In this document: positions 41,381-51,580 of the stretch, one piece after another | Layout of the letters: the number at the start of each line of letters is the position of its first letter | Numbering within the stretch: position 1 is the stretch's first letter | Assembly (NCBI GenBank): GCA_012862575.1 | Contig: BLSF01000104.1 | Span: 1 to 64,000, forward strand | Length of the DNA: 64,000 nucleotides | Direction: 5' to 3' | Source of the DNA: Parietichytrium sp. I65-24A | Taxonomy: Eukaryota > Sar > Bigyra > Thraustochytrida > Thraustochytriidae | Notes under the pieces: model-generated | Seen by the model: the letters and a program-made list of their open reading frames with translations, nothing else | Told to the model about the DNA's origin: nothing | The model's database searches: none | Made by a program: the position numbers and the translations under genes

Positions 41381-42415
41381 ATGCGCAGATGCACGTGGGC
41401 GGATGTGGTGGCGCAAGAGTGCTTGGATGACTCCAAAGATGGCCTGAACCTCGCCATCAAGTCTTCGCTCAAGATCGGAGAAGCCGGTGATGGGGAAGCT
41501 CCACACAATCAGCCAAGTGCTGAAGCGCAAGGAAAGAGAAGGATGTTTGCCCACATCTTTGAGAAGCAGCTGCATGAAGGCAACCACTCGTTGGAAGAGA
41601 ATGGCGACTTGCAGGAGGCGAACGTGAACAAAAGTGGAGGCTCCAAAGATATGAAGGTGGCGGTGATTTCCAGGAAGCGACTGGCTTGCGAAATTACCAG
41701 GCCAAACGCGGCAAACGAGCAAGAGGGAATTGCAGCTGGTGAGAATAACACAGGTAGAAAAGTTACCCTCTCAAGCATGCAAAAGATGGCAATGAAGATA
41801 GGAAACTGGGCAGACGAGGACGAGGACGATGAACTGGAAGACGGCCAAGAAGACGAGGAACTAGTTCGAATGCAAGAGGAGCTCGAGAGCGGCTCTGAAC
41901 GATCGCGAATGCAGGATGGGCTCGAGAGCTGTTCTGAAGACGCGGCTTCCACCGCAACCGGACGCTTCCCGCCACAGCCGGTGGAGGACCTTACCGAGGA
42001 CCGCATTGCAAAGCGACAAAAACAGATTGACCTGGGGAAGCTGACTCAAGGCTACAAAAATTACATCGCAAAGGTAAGCTTGGCGGATAGAAAAGGAAAG
42101 AGCGCGTACGAATATCCCACCACGCCTGACAAGACGAAAAAGATAAGCAAACGGGCGTGGATGGGTAGGATGAGTAGTTGGCGTCGCTCCCTCCACCTGT
42201 GGGATGATGATGCGAGGGAACTTCACTCCACGGAATCCTCCGCGACAAAGACTGTCCCAAAGGAGATCGGACTTGTCGCTGAGAAGCCACGTCCTCCACC
42301 TCAAGGCACCAAGAGGCAACAAGCGGTCCCAGTGGCAAAGCGCCAACGTCAGAATCTGACGGTGCAGACAGCCGACGTTGCCTCAGAGTCAGAGCCGCCC
42401 CATGTACATGCCTGA
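41381..42415 (+). CDS. SLBP: Histone RNA hairpin-binding protein (SLBP-like)
   Basis: The protein has 344 residues. SLBP binds the 3' stem-loop of replication-dependent histone mRNAs and is needed for their processing and translation. The RNA-binding domain spans about 206-276: DRIAKRQKQIDLGKLTQGYKNYI, then YPTTPDKTKKISKRAWMGRM and WRRSLHLWDD. This follows the family plan RRQKQI...Y..Y, TPNK, S.R.WD...WR..LH.WD. In the usual TPNK phospho-motif the Asn is Asp here (T248-P-D-K251). The Trp-rich end (SSWRRSLHLWD) is intact. The N-terminal 200 residues are mostly low complexity and acidic, including a repeated RMQ..LES.SE unit at about 163-186. The ATG at 41381 is the first of the frame. It implies that this organism's histone mRNAs carry a stem-loop. 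Confidence 0.85.
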   Translation: MRRCTWADVVAQECLDDSKDGLNLAIKSSLKIGEAGDGEAPHNQPSAEAQGKRRMFAHIFEKQLHEGNHSLEENGDLQEANVNKSGGSKDMKVAVISRKRLACEITRPNAANEQEGIAAGENNTGRKVTLSSMQKMAMKIGNWADEDEDDELEDGQEDEELVRMQEELESGSERSRMQDGLESCSEDAASTATGRFPPQPVEDLTEDRIAKRQKQIDLGKLTQGYKNYIAKVSLADRKGKSAYEYPTTPDKTKKISKRAWMGRMSSWRRSLHLWDDDARELHSTESSATKTVPKEIGLVAEKPRPPPQGTKRQQAVPVAKRQRQNLTVQTADVASESEPPHVHA

Positions 42416-42952
42416 GAACAGGATCCAAACCTCAAAGCCAAAATTGTCGAGCTTTTGTACCTCCAAGAATTAACATGTATTTTTTACACGAAATCGGGAG
42501 CAACAATGATGCCACGCATTGTCACAAAGAAAAACAACACTCCATAGTACCGTACAAAGTTAACATATATACAACAAATTTACCCGTTCTTCACAGTCTC
42601 CCATCGTTCGATTAGCGACGTTTCTGTTCGGCCTCCGAAAACTTGACCTTCATTAAAGAAAACCCAAAATATGTTGACTCCGTTACAAATTCTGAGCCCT
42701 ACGAGAACAAGAAATATACAAGCCGAGAAAAGAATTATGAACCGAGTGTATCTAACGGCGCCTGAGCTGAGCCTTTCGAGGCACCACGCGATACGTCATG
42801 GGTACTGGCACTTTTTGGAAGAAACCCAAGGAATAAAGAAGGCGCTCAAACCACATAAAAACTGTCAAGGTCATGCTAAATGCTAAATACGAGGAGAAGG
42901 AGAAGGAGAAGGTAAAATGGCACTTGCTGCAATGCGGATGTTATGTTTACTC
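42416..42952. other. Convergent intergenic region
   Basis: The 3' flanks of the SLBP-like gene (+) and the PhnP-like gene (-). It is AT-rich, with a GAGAAGGAGAAGGAGAAG run near 42894. No gene is seen. Confidence 0.55.
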
Positions 42953-44044
42953 TTAGAGGATGAGATCGCCAAGATCTACTTCAAGCCCATCGTAAGCGAT
43001 TTCAATATCGAGCCCTTTCGACTCCTTATACTGTGCGAGCTCTGCATTATGCACATCATGATCAAACAAATGCGAGACCCCCACCAAGTATGTTTTCTTT
43101 GGTTTGAGTTTCTCTATGACCGGAATTGATTCCTCAAGCGACATGTGCGTTGGATACCGTTTACTTGGATGAAGGGTATCGATTACGAAAAGCTCAATGT
43201 CCCACTCCAAAAGTTTTTCCATCACGTGCTCAGGAATCTCGGAGACGTCACTAATGTAGACAAATTTCCGGTTCGTGCGACCGAACGCGAAGCCGAGCGA
43301 CAGAAACTCGGGGCCGTGGAACACTGGAAAAGGGGTAACCATGACGCCGGCAGTCTCGAAGGGCATGATATGATCCTCAATAGACGGACTGCAAACCACG
43401 TTCCATCGCAGACTAGACACAAAAGTAGGCGGTTTGGCCCCGACGGGATCGCCAAGCCCAGCCTTTGCCATGTTTTCGAGAGAGTGGCCAGCACCAACAA
43501 ATTTCGGAACCGGGTGTTGCTTGGTCAGATAAGGAAAGGACCGTTTGCAAAACGAGAATGTCTGCCAGGATAAAAATACGTCCAGATCCTTTTGCGGTTT
43601 TTGAACGAGTCTAAGATCGTCAAGGCCAAAGGTGGCGTCTGCATGGTCATGGGTAATGAGGACCGAGTCGACATGAGGCACGTTGAACCTCGGAAACAGG
43701 CGCTTGGCGCTTTGCAAAAACGTTTTGCCAGCGTCAACCAGAATAAACTTGCGCCCATCGTCATACGGGCTGCAGCCATCCACACTCTCCTTCTCCCAAT
43801 CTGCGCATTCAAACTCCCCAATCACGCTGCTAGCCACGCTGCTAATGCTACTACTGCGTCTGGGTGTGTCGTTCACCAATAACAACGAAGGGTTCCCGCG
43901 CCAATTCTTGTTCTCCGGCCCTTCCGCCATCGCCTTCCTGCACACATCGCACCCGCCTTTCTCCCCCCATCGCAGTCCCAGCACACAATCCAGATGCGGG
44001 TTCGACGCACTTGTACCAGTTCCGAGAAAAATTGCTTTCCCCAT
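42953..44044 (-). CDS. PhnP-like metallo-beta-lactamase-fold hydrolase
   Basis: The protein has 363 residues. The fold and motifs match the PhnP/Lactamase_B_2 group (cyclic phosphodiesterase-like metal-dependent hydrolases), especially the eukaryotic branch. Seen are GTGTSASNP (near 8-16), a C-x2-C pair (GGCDVCRKA), NPSLLLVN, ILVDAGKTF, ITHDHADATFGLDDLR and, near the C-terminus, YISDVSEIPEHV, FVIDTLHPSKRYPTHMSLEE and VGVSHLFDHDVHNAEL. In the usual HxHxDH zinc motif the last His is replaced by Ala, a change I also associate with eukaryotic relatives of this group. A serine-rich insert (SSSISSVASSVIG) lies near 95-110. The substrate is unknown. The ATG at 44044 (MGKAIFLGTG) is placed directly at the first beta strand; the upstream in-frame part begins with a TTG and looks like 5' UTR. 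Confidence 0.85.
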   Translation of the reverse strand: MGKAIFLGTGTSASNPHLDCVLGLRWGEKGGCDVCRKAMAEGPENKNWRGNPSLLLVNDTPRRSSSISSVASSVIGEFECADWEKESVDGCSPYDDGRKFILVDAGKTFLQSAKRLFPRFNVPHVDSVLITHDHADATFGLDDLRLVQKPQKDLDVFLSWQTFSFCKRSFPYLTKQHPVPKFVGAGHSLENMAKAGLGDPVGAKPPTFVSSLRWNVVCSPSIEDHIMPFETAGVMVTPFPVFHGPEFLSLGFAFGRTNRKFVYISDVSEIPEHVMEKLLEWDIELFVIDTLHPSKRYPTHMSLEESIPVIEKLKPKKTYLVGVSHLFDHDVHNAELAQYKESKGLDIEIAYDGLEVDLGDLIL

Positions 44045-46131
44045 CTCGCCAGCTCCTTTCTTTACTTGTTTCTTTCTTTCCTTCTTTCTCCGATCCGGTT
44101 TCCTAATCCCAGAGCTTTCGATGAGATAAGAATAAAACCAAAAGCAACAAAACTCGGCACTCTCAATCAATTATAAAAACAAGAGCCGCCAGCCCAAAGT
44201 CCACACTGTCCACACAGTCCAGACAATCCAGACAATCCCAAGTCTCTCGTGGCGCTAATCCACAACACACTTGCGACAATCCCAAGTGCTCCGTGCGTGC
44301 TCCCAACCACCAACAAACTTGCGAGGACCTTCCAGTTCTGCACGCGTACATGCGCAGCCGCGAACGGACGTTCTCGAGCAATAGTAAATCACTCACACTC
44401 TCACTCACTCTCTCACTCGCACAGGTTAGCAGTCAGTCCAATTTTCAGCACCGAAGGACTCCGCGACAACGGCGGCCAACGCGTTCACAAAGTGTTGATC
44501 GTTGAGCGGTACGCGGCGGGGACACCTGCGGGTTAGAAGCGTACGCGCGAGAGAGAGGAAACTTGTGAGGCAGAGCGCCGTTTCTTCTGAGGGGGAGGAA
44601 GAAAGGAAGGAAGAAATCAATTCCTCTCTGGCCCTCTCTCTCAGTAATTACTCTCACTCTCAGTCCCTCGTTCACTTTCCTCCTTTTTTTTCCCGCCGGT
44701 GAAGCTAGTCGCGCTCTATTGTTTATCATAGAATGAAGCTGGGCTAGCGATGTTGAGTAGCAGTATTAAGCCGAATTTTTTGAGGAGGAAAATAAAAAAT
44801 AGTTGCGCGTGGAGAGGAGAATGAAAGAACTGTCTCCGATGTGGGAGTCGGGGAAGCTGCAAGTGAGGGGAACTGTGAGTGAGGGCTCGGCTATGGTATA
44901 CAGTATTATGAGTAATATGCACGAGCAGTGCGGAAGAAAGATGGTGTGAATGACTGGGATGAGCGTAGTACTACTAAGTAGGCAGGTAGATACCTATTAA
45001 TGGATAACAATGGATCGCATTGTCCCAAAGTTTTACATTGTGGGAACGTGCGTAGATCGTTTGCACTGTTTGCTTAGTTCATCACTTTCATCACTCACTG
45101 TCAATTCAGAACACAGAATTTAGAATGAATTGAGAATTCTGAANACTCACTGCTCGGATGGCACGTACAGAGAGACTTTTCAGTATCATTACCATGCGTC
45201 AAGAGAGAAGAGAGAAAGAGAGAGAGACGTATGTAAAACAGTTGGCAGACTCGGGATCAAGAGTTGCCAGCACTCCCGATTGTATTGTGCACTGTTTTTC
45301 TGAACTCAAATTGAGACTCACATCATGCTCAGCTCTTCTTCACGAGTCAAGAGTATGATTTGGTACTCAGTACCGGTTAGGTTACTACGGTACTAGTAGG
45401 TTGCTCTGGTTGCGGGGGTCCGGTCCTACCAGTCCTACTAACCTGGCGTGCGAGCGTAAATTACGTTCCACACCGCGAGCTAGGCGACGCTACGCGCGGT
45501 GGTGCGGACTGTATTCGTGGGCGATTGGTGGGTGGCTGGGTGGGTGATCAACTGAGTTTTGTAAATCCAGGAAGCCTCACCCCACCTTCCGATAGGGTTT
45601 GTTTACGCTCTCACTTCGTGGCTTCACTTGAGGAAGCCTGGCTTTGCAAGCTCCTACGAGATCTGCGAGTCGAGGCGTCGCAACACATCGTATAAAACCC
45701 GTATCTTATAACGGTCGATTCTGGCACTCTCCATCCCAACTCCTTCCGGTACGTACACTTACCTTAGCAGCATGTGTGTTTAGGCAATAGTGAGCAAGTG
45801 GTGCCTGAGAGGATACTCCTCAGAGGAGAGAGCGGAAAACATCGGTTTCGGACGTTTCAACAGCAGATATCTTTACACACTGGAGCACACTGGAGAGGGA
45901 AAATCTGTGATGGAGTCGAAACGCCTTGGATTTGACGGGCTTGTTGTGCGAATCGGGGCACCTTAAAAAAAGCACTCGATCGATGAGCAAATTTACTCGG
46001 CGGGTGTCGAGAGATGCGCCCAGCGGCGCCTCACAACCTACGACTTCCGCACTCATAATTCTGAATCGGGTCTGAGAAGAGATACAAGCATTTGGTTTCT
46101 TTGCAGAATTTAAAACTCAAGGAAAGCAAAT
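44045..46131. other. Intergenic region, contains copy 2 of the 53-bp repeat
   Basis: No gene is seen. Contents: CTCACT/CACTCTC runs (about 44388-44420), GGAAGGAA units (44600-44615), a CTCACTGTCA motif at 45094, one ambiguous base at 45144, CCGGTA sites (45373, 45746) and the 53-bp repeat 45578-45630. The stretch 46031-46071 could be a small 3' exon of the dehydroquinate synthase gene. Confidence 0.5.
45578..45630 (+). repeat. 53-bp dispersed repeat, copy 2, bracketed by a 9-bp direct repeat
   Basis: It is identical over 52 bases to 11822-11873 (inverted). It is bracketed by perfect copies of AGGAAGCCT (45569-45577 and 45631-45639), a different direct repeat from the one bracketing copy 1. 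A CTGGCTTTG stretch follows here, and the same nine bases lie on the other side of copy 1, so a larger diverged repeat unit is also possible. Confidence 0.75.
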
Positions 46132-47572
46132 TTATCCGAAAACGATCGAAGATGCGCCACCCGGTGGAGCTCGAACCCGTGTCGTCGGTCGGTCCGTGAG
46201 AACATTGCCTGCATTCTGGTTCGAGCCCGTTGCAAATGCATTTGAGCTAACCTTCTTACCAGGCTCCTGCGATGAAGCTGGCGGGCTTGGCGGCGCGGCA
46301 GCCGCTGTCGCTCCTTTGTCGGAGCTTGCCAATCCTTCGAACGCCGGGATCAACTCTTCAGGAGTAAGCTTCACGAGACGAACATCCCCAATGCTGTATG
46401 GCAAAGTGACAGCGATGTGTGTCTCCTCGCGCTTTTTATCCATGCAAGAAGCCTTGACCAAGCTATCGACATTCAATCCGTCCACAGTAGTTGGAAGTCC
46501 CAAGGCTTCGGTCAATTTAATGATCCGGTTTGGCAATCCGGCGTCCGGGCACGCTCCACGCTGCACGGCAAGCTTTGTCTCTGCGATTGTTCCAATAGCC
46601 ACAGCTTCCCCGTGGCGGAGACCTCCGTACCCGATGACAGCCTCTACGGCATGGCCAACAGTGTGCCCGAGATTGAGCAAGGCACGCTTTCCAGACTCCC
46701 TCTCGTCTGCGCTGACTACGGCCGCCTTGATCTCGCAGCACCGCCGAATGGCATACTTGAGTGCCTCGGGGTCGCGCTTGACGATTTTCTCAGCATTCGA
46801 CTCGAGCCACTCCATGAATTTGGTGGAAGGAACCAATTTAGTGCTGTCATTCGCGTCAGGGACTTCTTCCAAGACTGCGTGCTTGATAACCTCTCCGAGC
46901 CCACATCTGAACTCTGGATCGGACAGAGAGCTCAAGGTATCGACAGCTACATGAACAAGAAAAGGTTGCCAGAACGCGCCGAGCAAATTCTTGCCCTGCG
47001 GGGTGTTGACCCCTGTTTTGCCCCCAACGCTCGCATCAACTTGTGCGAGAAGAGTTGTCGGAACATTGGCAAATGGCAGGCCACGCATGGTGGTTGCAGC
47101 CGCAAATCCTGCAATGTCGGTGGTAACACCGCCTCCGACCGCTACAATAGGGGTCTTACGGTCCACTTGAATATCGAGCAACTGATTCACGAGCCACACG
47201 TACGTCTCAGGCGTCTTCTTTTCCTCGCCATCAGGCAGGATCACTACGGAAGGCTTCCACCCAGCGCTTTCTAAGCTACTCACCACCGTTTTCGACAAGA
47301 TTGGCGCAACGACATCATTTGTAACCACCACGCACTTGCCCACTTTGTGATTTTCCGCCAGCACCTTGCCGAGGTCCTGCAGCGGCTTAAAAACGATAGG
47401 ATAGCTTCGCCCAATCACCATAAACTCGCCACCGTCAGCCTCTCTTTGCCCCATTCGCGCATAAAACATAAAACCAATCCCAACTCTCAATTCGACACAT
47501 TCTCACGCCTCCCAACATATCTCAGCAAAGCACGTACCTCCTGTCGCCCAACTCCACTTTCACCGCCTCCAT
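46132..47572 (-). CDS. 3-Dehydroquinate synthase, two exons
   Basis: The spliced protein has 435 residues. It turns DAHP into 3-dehydroquinate, step two of the shikimate pathway, using NAD and a divalent metal. Exon 1 is only 35 bases (47572-47538, MEAVKVELGDR plus two bases). A 133-bp GT-AG intron (47537-47405) follows, and exon 2 begins inside SYPIVF. Splicing gives LGDRSYPI, the exact family N-terminus. Further motifs are LPDGEEKKTPET, VGGGVTTDIAGFAAA, DASVGGKTGVN, LGEVIKH, LNLGHTVGHAVE and HGEAVAIG, with metal-binding His residues. It is a single-domain enzyme, not the five-domain AROM protein of fungi and oomycetes, and has no targeting peptide. A good 5' splice site (GTAAGA at 46259) and a pyrimidine-rich acceptor ending at 46072 would replace the last 42 residues with DPIQNYECGSRRL, ending at 46031; both ends are possible. 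Confidence 0.88.
47405..47537 (-). other. Spliceosomal intron of dehydroquinate synthase
   Basis: It starts GTACGT and ends GCGAAG on the minus strand. Removing it restores the conserved LGDRSYPI in frame. Confidence 0.85.
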
Positions 47573-48276
47573 CTTCCCGCCCCTTTACCACCCTGCACAA
47601 TCTGATCTGATCGAAAATGAGTGCAGCTGCAAAGCTCCTCTCCTTTGCCGCACGTCGAATGCTTCACACTGTATGCGAGGACCGCCAAAGGTACGCGAGG
47701 ACACCAAATCTCCCGCACACTGGACGTTTGTGTTGCTCCGCATTTGCCAGGCTTACTCCGTGCATAGGGTTTTTAGTAGCACCTTTCGCACGGTAGTTGT
47801 TCTCGAGAATCTAGTAGAGGATCTTATGGAAGTGTTTGAATGATTTATCTATTTGTTTTACTAGAGTCGAGTTTTGGTTGTTGTCTGTCTGTCTTTTGTC
47901 CAAAGATAGTTATGATGGACTACTGGTTTCTACGGATATTTTTAGACATAGATGCCTCTGGGCTTGTGCAGCGATGGACTTCGAAGATTTGATGATGGGC
48001 TAGTGGAACCTGCGCTCATGCCGCGCGATTTGCTTGTTTGCTTGTGTTCGATTCGAAAGGTAAGCATGTGCAGATGTGTCTCTCGTTTGGGCTGTACCTG
48101 TTTGTTGAATTGAGGCAGGGTGGAACGTTCTCTGCAGTGAGGAAAACAAAGATGACAACAACGTTCGTTGGTCGCTAGCAATCAAAACCTACTGAAGCGA
48201 TATTTTACACGCAAATTATACAATTCAGGAATTACAACTTTCACCGGCTTCCTTCCCGCGCAGCCGACGCAAGTCG
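47573..48276. other. Intergenic region between two minus-strand genes
   Basis: The promoter/5' UTR of dehydroquinate synthase and the 3' flank of the coiled-coil gene. No gene is seen. Confidence 0.5.
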
Positions 48277-50214
48277 CTAGCAATCTGGGTTCAACTTCGC
48301 CGCGCGCAACTGCTGTCGCAATTTGGCGTTCTCCGCTTCAAGTCGACTAGCCTCCCGCTCTGCAATCTCGCGCGCATCACTGGACGTTCGAAGCAGACTT
48401 TGCAAACGGTCGTTCCTAAATTTCAAGTCTTTTATTACAGCGTCTGCTTCGACGTGGCTTTCATCTAAGCATTCTGCTATGTGCTTGGAGGAAGTGGTTC
48501 CGCCGTTCACTTGCTGGCGATGATCCGATTCGGTCAGTCGCTTTTGAAGAGTCTCAATGCTAGCCTCCAAATCCTTCGCATGTTGGCTCAGTCGGCTTTC
48601 CACCCTTTCCTTTGCAGCCTCAAGGTCTCCGAGCTGCTCTTCCAGCCGCATAGATGCATTTTTCTCGTCAGCAAGCGCTATCTCCAGCTTTGACGTCTTT
48701 TCTTCAAGATAAAGAATTTTCGTCCTCAGTTGCGCGGCTTCGCTGGAGAGGGCGCTTTTCTCCAGTTCGGTCTCCGTCTCTTGAAGAAGCCTTTCAAACA
48801 AAGGATCGCTCACTTCTTTCCTGGCCCCTGCTAATGCGGTGGTGATGCTACCATTCGTCTGAATAAATGAATTGCTATTCCGAGTCTGGCTTCTTTGGCG
48901 CCTCTTCTCCACTTCCAGCTCTGCTTCCAACTGCAAGCGAGCGTACTGCTCCGCCTTGAGAGCCTCTTTAAATTGTGTAATAGCATCATCTTTCTCCTTT
49001 ACAAGCTCCGAAACATTCTCCTGCAGCTCCCCAGATCGAGCAGATGAATCTTTGAGATAATCTAAAATGACCTGTCGCTCCTCTAAAAGCTCTGTTATTT
49101 GATGCTGCGCCTCGTCTAACGACTTTTCAAGCCGGTTTGACTTCGACATGGATCGCTTTAATTCGTTTTGTGCTTCCTTCGCCTGCGCCTCCTTCTTTGA
49201 CACCTCGAGCTCCAGCCGGTGAGATTCTTTCTGGAAGAACCCGACCTGATACAGCAAGCCAGTTTTCAAATTGCCATCAACTCCTAAACTTTCTGCCCGC
49301 TGCTCTAGCGCGATGGCCAGAACCTCAATCTCCTTCGCCGCCTGCCGCAAATCATCTTCCTGACATGCAACTGTCCGCTTCAGAGCAGTGCACTCTTCCT
49401 GCGCAGCTTTCAGTTCTGTCAAGGTCGTTGGGCACCGCTTGCAAAACTCCAGACGTAGCGAAGATGCTGAGGTAGGGCTTGAAACACTAGCCGCGCTGCG
49501 CGCGCCATCTCCCCCCGATGGTGAAGGTATGAACCCTCTCGCTAACTCTGAGCGGGCGAGAGCTGCCTTGAGCTCTTTCTCCCTAAGTTTCACTTTTCCC
49601 TTGAGGCTTCTCACTTCTTCCTTCGCACTATCCAGCTGCTTTCCGAAAGACATAAATGAAACAACAATCGTGCATCTGACTAAGCCTTACGTGCAACAAC
49701 AAACAAAAAAAACAGCCGGGCAACTAGAGGTCGCAATCTCAACATCACTTACCAATGCAGCGTCCCTCGCGCGGGCTTTCTCGAGCTCTTTGACCAAGTC
49801 CTCGAGCTCCCTGGCCTTCCGCCTGAACGCCGCGTTCTCGCTGAAGAACACATCTGTTCGTGACAGGAGCATCCAAGAAACACACACGATTTCAACGTTC
49901 ACATCGGAGCATAGACAGACAGACGGTGGCCGTTTTGTTTTCCAAAGAAACCGGGGAAACACTGGTCAGCCACCCCATTTATACAACACATCATCGCGAG
50001 CTCGACTCGCAGGAAACACCGTTTGCAAACCCAAACGTGCGCAAACGCGAGCATTGCCCACATCAAACAAGGAGCTTAGCTCCGCCACTTCACGAAACGG
50101 CTCGCCATGGCGCCATTTCTCCGTCCCTTTCTCGCTGTCCTCCTTCCCTCCGCATACACATCTCACATCTCACATCTCACAACACACACACTCACCTTCG
50201 CGCCTGCGCGCCAT
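48277..50214 (-). CDS. Coiled-coil protein, three exons
   Basis: The spliced product is about 492 residues. Exon 1 is 19 bases (50214-50196, MARRRE). Intron 1 is 49854-50195 with GTGAGT at the donor and CGAACAG at the acceptor. Exon 2 is 49853-49753 (DVFFSENAAFRRKARELEDLVKELEKARARDAAL). Intron 2 is 49636-49752 with GTAAGT, and exon 3 is 48277-49635. Both joins keep the frame, and the heptad pattern continues across the second. Nearly the whole protein is predicted coiled coil (RELEDLVKELEKARA; RTKILYLEEKTSKLEIALADE; ESRLSQHAKDLEASIETLQKRL) with serine-rich breaks (SGGDGARSAASVSSPTSASS). The last part (ASRLEAENAKLRQQLRAAK) is leucine-zipper-like. No catalytic or named domain is seen; a cytoskeletal, centrosomal or tethering role is typical of such proteins but not shown. 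The acceptor of intron 2 could be three bases earlier. Confidence 0.75.
49636..49752 (-). other. Intron 2 of the coiled-coil gene
   Basis: Donor GTAAGT, acceptor AAGCAG; phase 0 on both sides. It joins RDAAL to LDSAKEE in one coiled coil. Confidence 0.8.
49854..50195 (-). other. Intron 1 of the coiled-coil gene
   Basis: Donor GTGAGT after GAAG, acceptor CGAACAG. Phase 1 on both sides, giving the Asp codon of DVFFSEN. Its 3' part contains CA/GT-rich sequence. Confidence 0.65.
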
Positions 50215-51580
50215 TAGCGCGCGTACTTCTCCCAAACTGTACGCGCACGTACGCCGATGTGTACGCGCGCAAACAGTTGAAGTTCCATCAACTAAGCCCA
50301 ACGGCGAACTACCGACTTTCAAGACTCTGATGGTAACGACTGGCTAGTATAAACATTAGGGACGGCTGAGGGTGGCAAAGTTGAAGGCGAAAAGGTCAAC
50401 AGATGTGAATGAAGATGTCAAGTGAAGAGGAGGAAGGACGAAAGTGATGAGAAGGACGGCCTTGAGCACGCCTTCTCTGTAGACTCTGCACAGGGAAGGC
50501 CCGAGATTCTGCACGTTGTTCCCGAGGTATCTGATGCTATTACGGACGATGATTACATTTATCGCGAAGAGTTGAGCAAGAGGTACCAGCGTCACTGTGT
50601 TGGCGAGAATATCAAGGTTGTCGGCTCGGGTCTCGACGTGAGCGACGATGGGCAAGAGAGAGACTGTATTAAGGTCTCGCCATTCTGCAAGGAGGACGAT
50701 AAGCACCTCGGTTTCGGGACTACGGTTAGGTACTGAGTACCGGTTTCCAGCAAGAGAGCATTCGCTCGCTCGCGACTATCAGAGCCGAGAAATCTCTGGA
50801 AATGCAATCGACGTTTCGAGAACCAGTGCGTGGTTGGTTCTCTCATGTGAAGACGTCTTCTGACATCGACTGCGAGTACTCCATTTCGCTCGATATGATG
50901 GACGGTGGATGTTAGAAAGAAAACAAAATTCTCTCGTTTTGTGGCGTCGGTAAAACCGTTTTTGGGGATCCAGTGGCTCAGTAAGTCTAGAATTGTGGTT
51001 TGTTTGCTAGCCCAGCAACCACTTGGGTTCAAAAATTGCCGTCAAATACGCGCGCGCTCTCCTTTTCGTATTCTTGTTCTCCGAGTACGTGGACCTTGTT
51101 AGCACCAGCAGACGTGATCTCCCTCCCTTACCTCGTCCTGCTCGCAGCTCTACCGATGCGAGCACAGTGTCTCATCTGCTTTTGTGTTCTTCAATTCTTG
51201 TGTCCTTCGAGCCTCCAGCTCCCGACACTCCCGACCCGAATCTCGCATGCACTTGATTGACAGTGAACACGGTTGTTGCCATTGTCAATAACGAAGATAA
51301 TTCTTTTTCCTTTCACAAAAAGATCAAAGCAATCTAATCTGATAGAAATTCTGTTATTGTGTTACTGGTCTTGATCAAGATCACTGCAAGGACTTTGAGT
51401 TCATTACAGCATTCTTCCATGGGATGCATGGATACATATGGATAAAAGCCCAGCTCGAGCCAGCACAGGATCATTGACTTCGCGTTCTCTATTGATCCAA
51501 GTTGAACGAGCTTGGAATTCATATCTGATGAGCGAGATCGAGCTTGGTTTGCCTGTAATCACGCATAGGAATGAAGAACT
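50215..51580. other. Intergenic region
   Basis: The promoter side of the coiled-coil gene and the 3' flank of the RCC1-like gene. Short open frames near 50422-51260 have no recognisable protein content. A CCGGTA site lies at 50742. Confidence 0.45.

Noticed and set aside
46141-46200. tRNA-like B-box (GGGTTCGAGCTCC on the minus strand)
   Set aside because: The flanks cannot form a T-arm or acceptor stem and there is no matching A-box; it is inside the dehydroquinate synthase reading frame or its 3' intron.
46196-47274. Plus-strand open frames opposite dehydroquinate synthase
   Set aside because: Antisense shadows of the conserved enzyme; no independent motif.
49388-50347. Plus-strand open frame of about 320 codons
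   Set aside because: It is antisense to two exons of the coiled-coil gene and runs through intron 1; Ser/Thr/His-rich, no domain.
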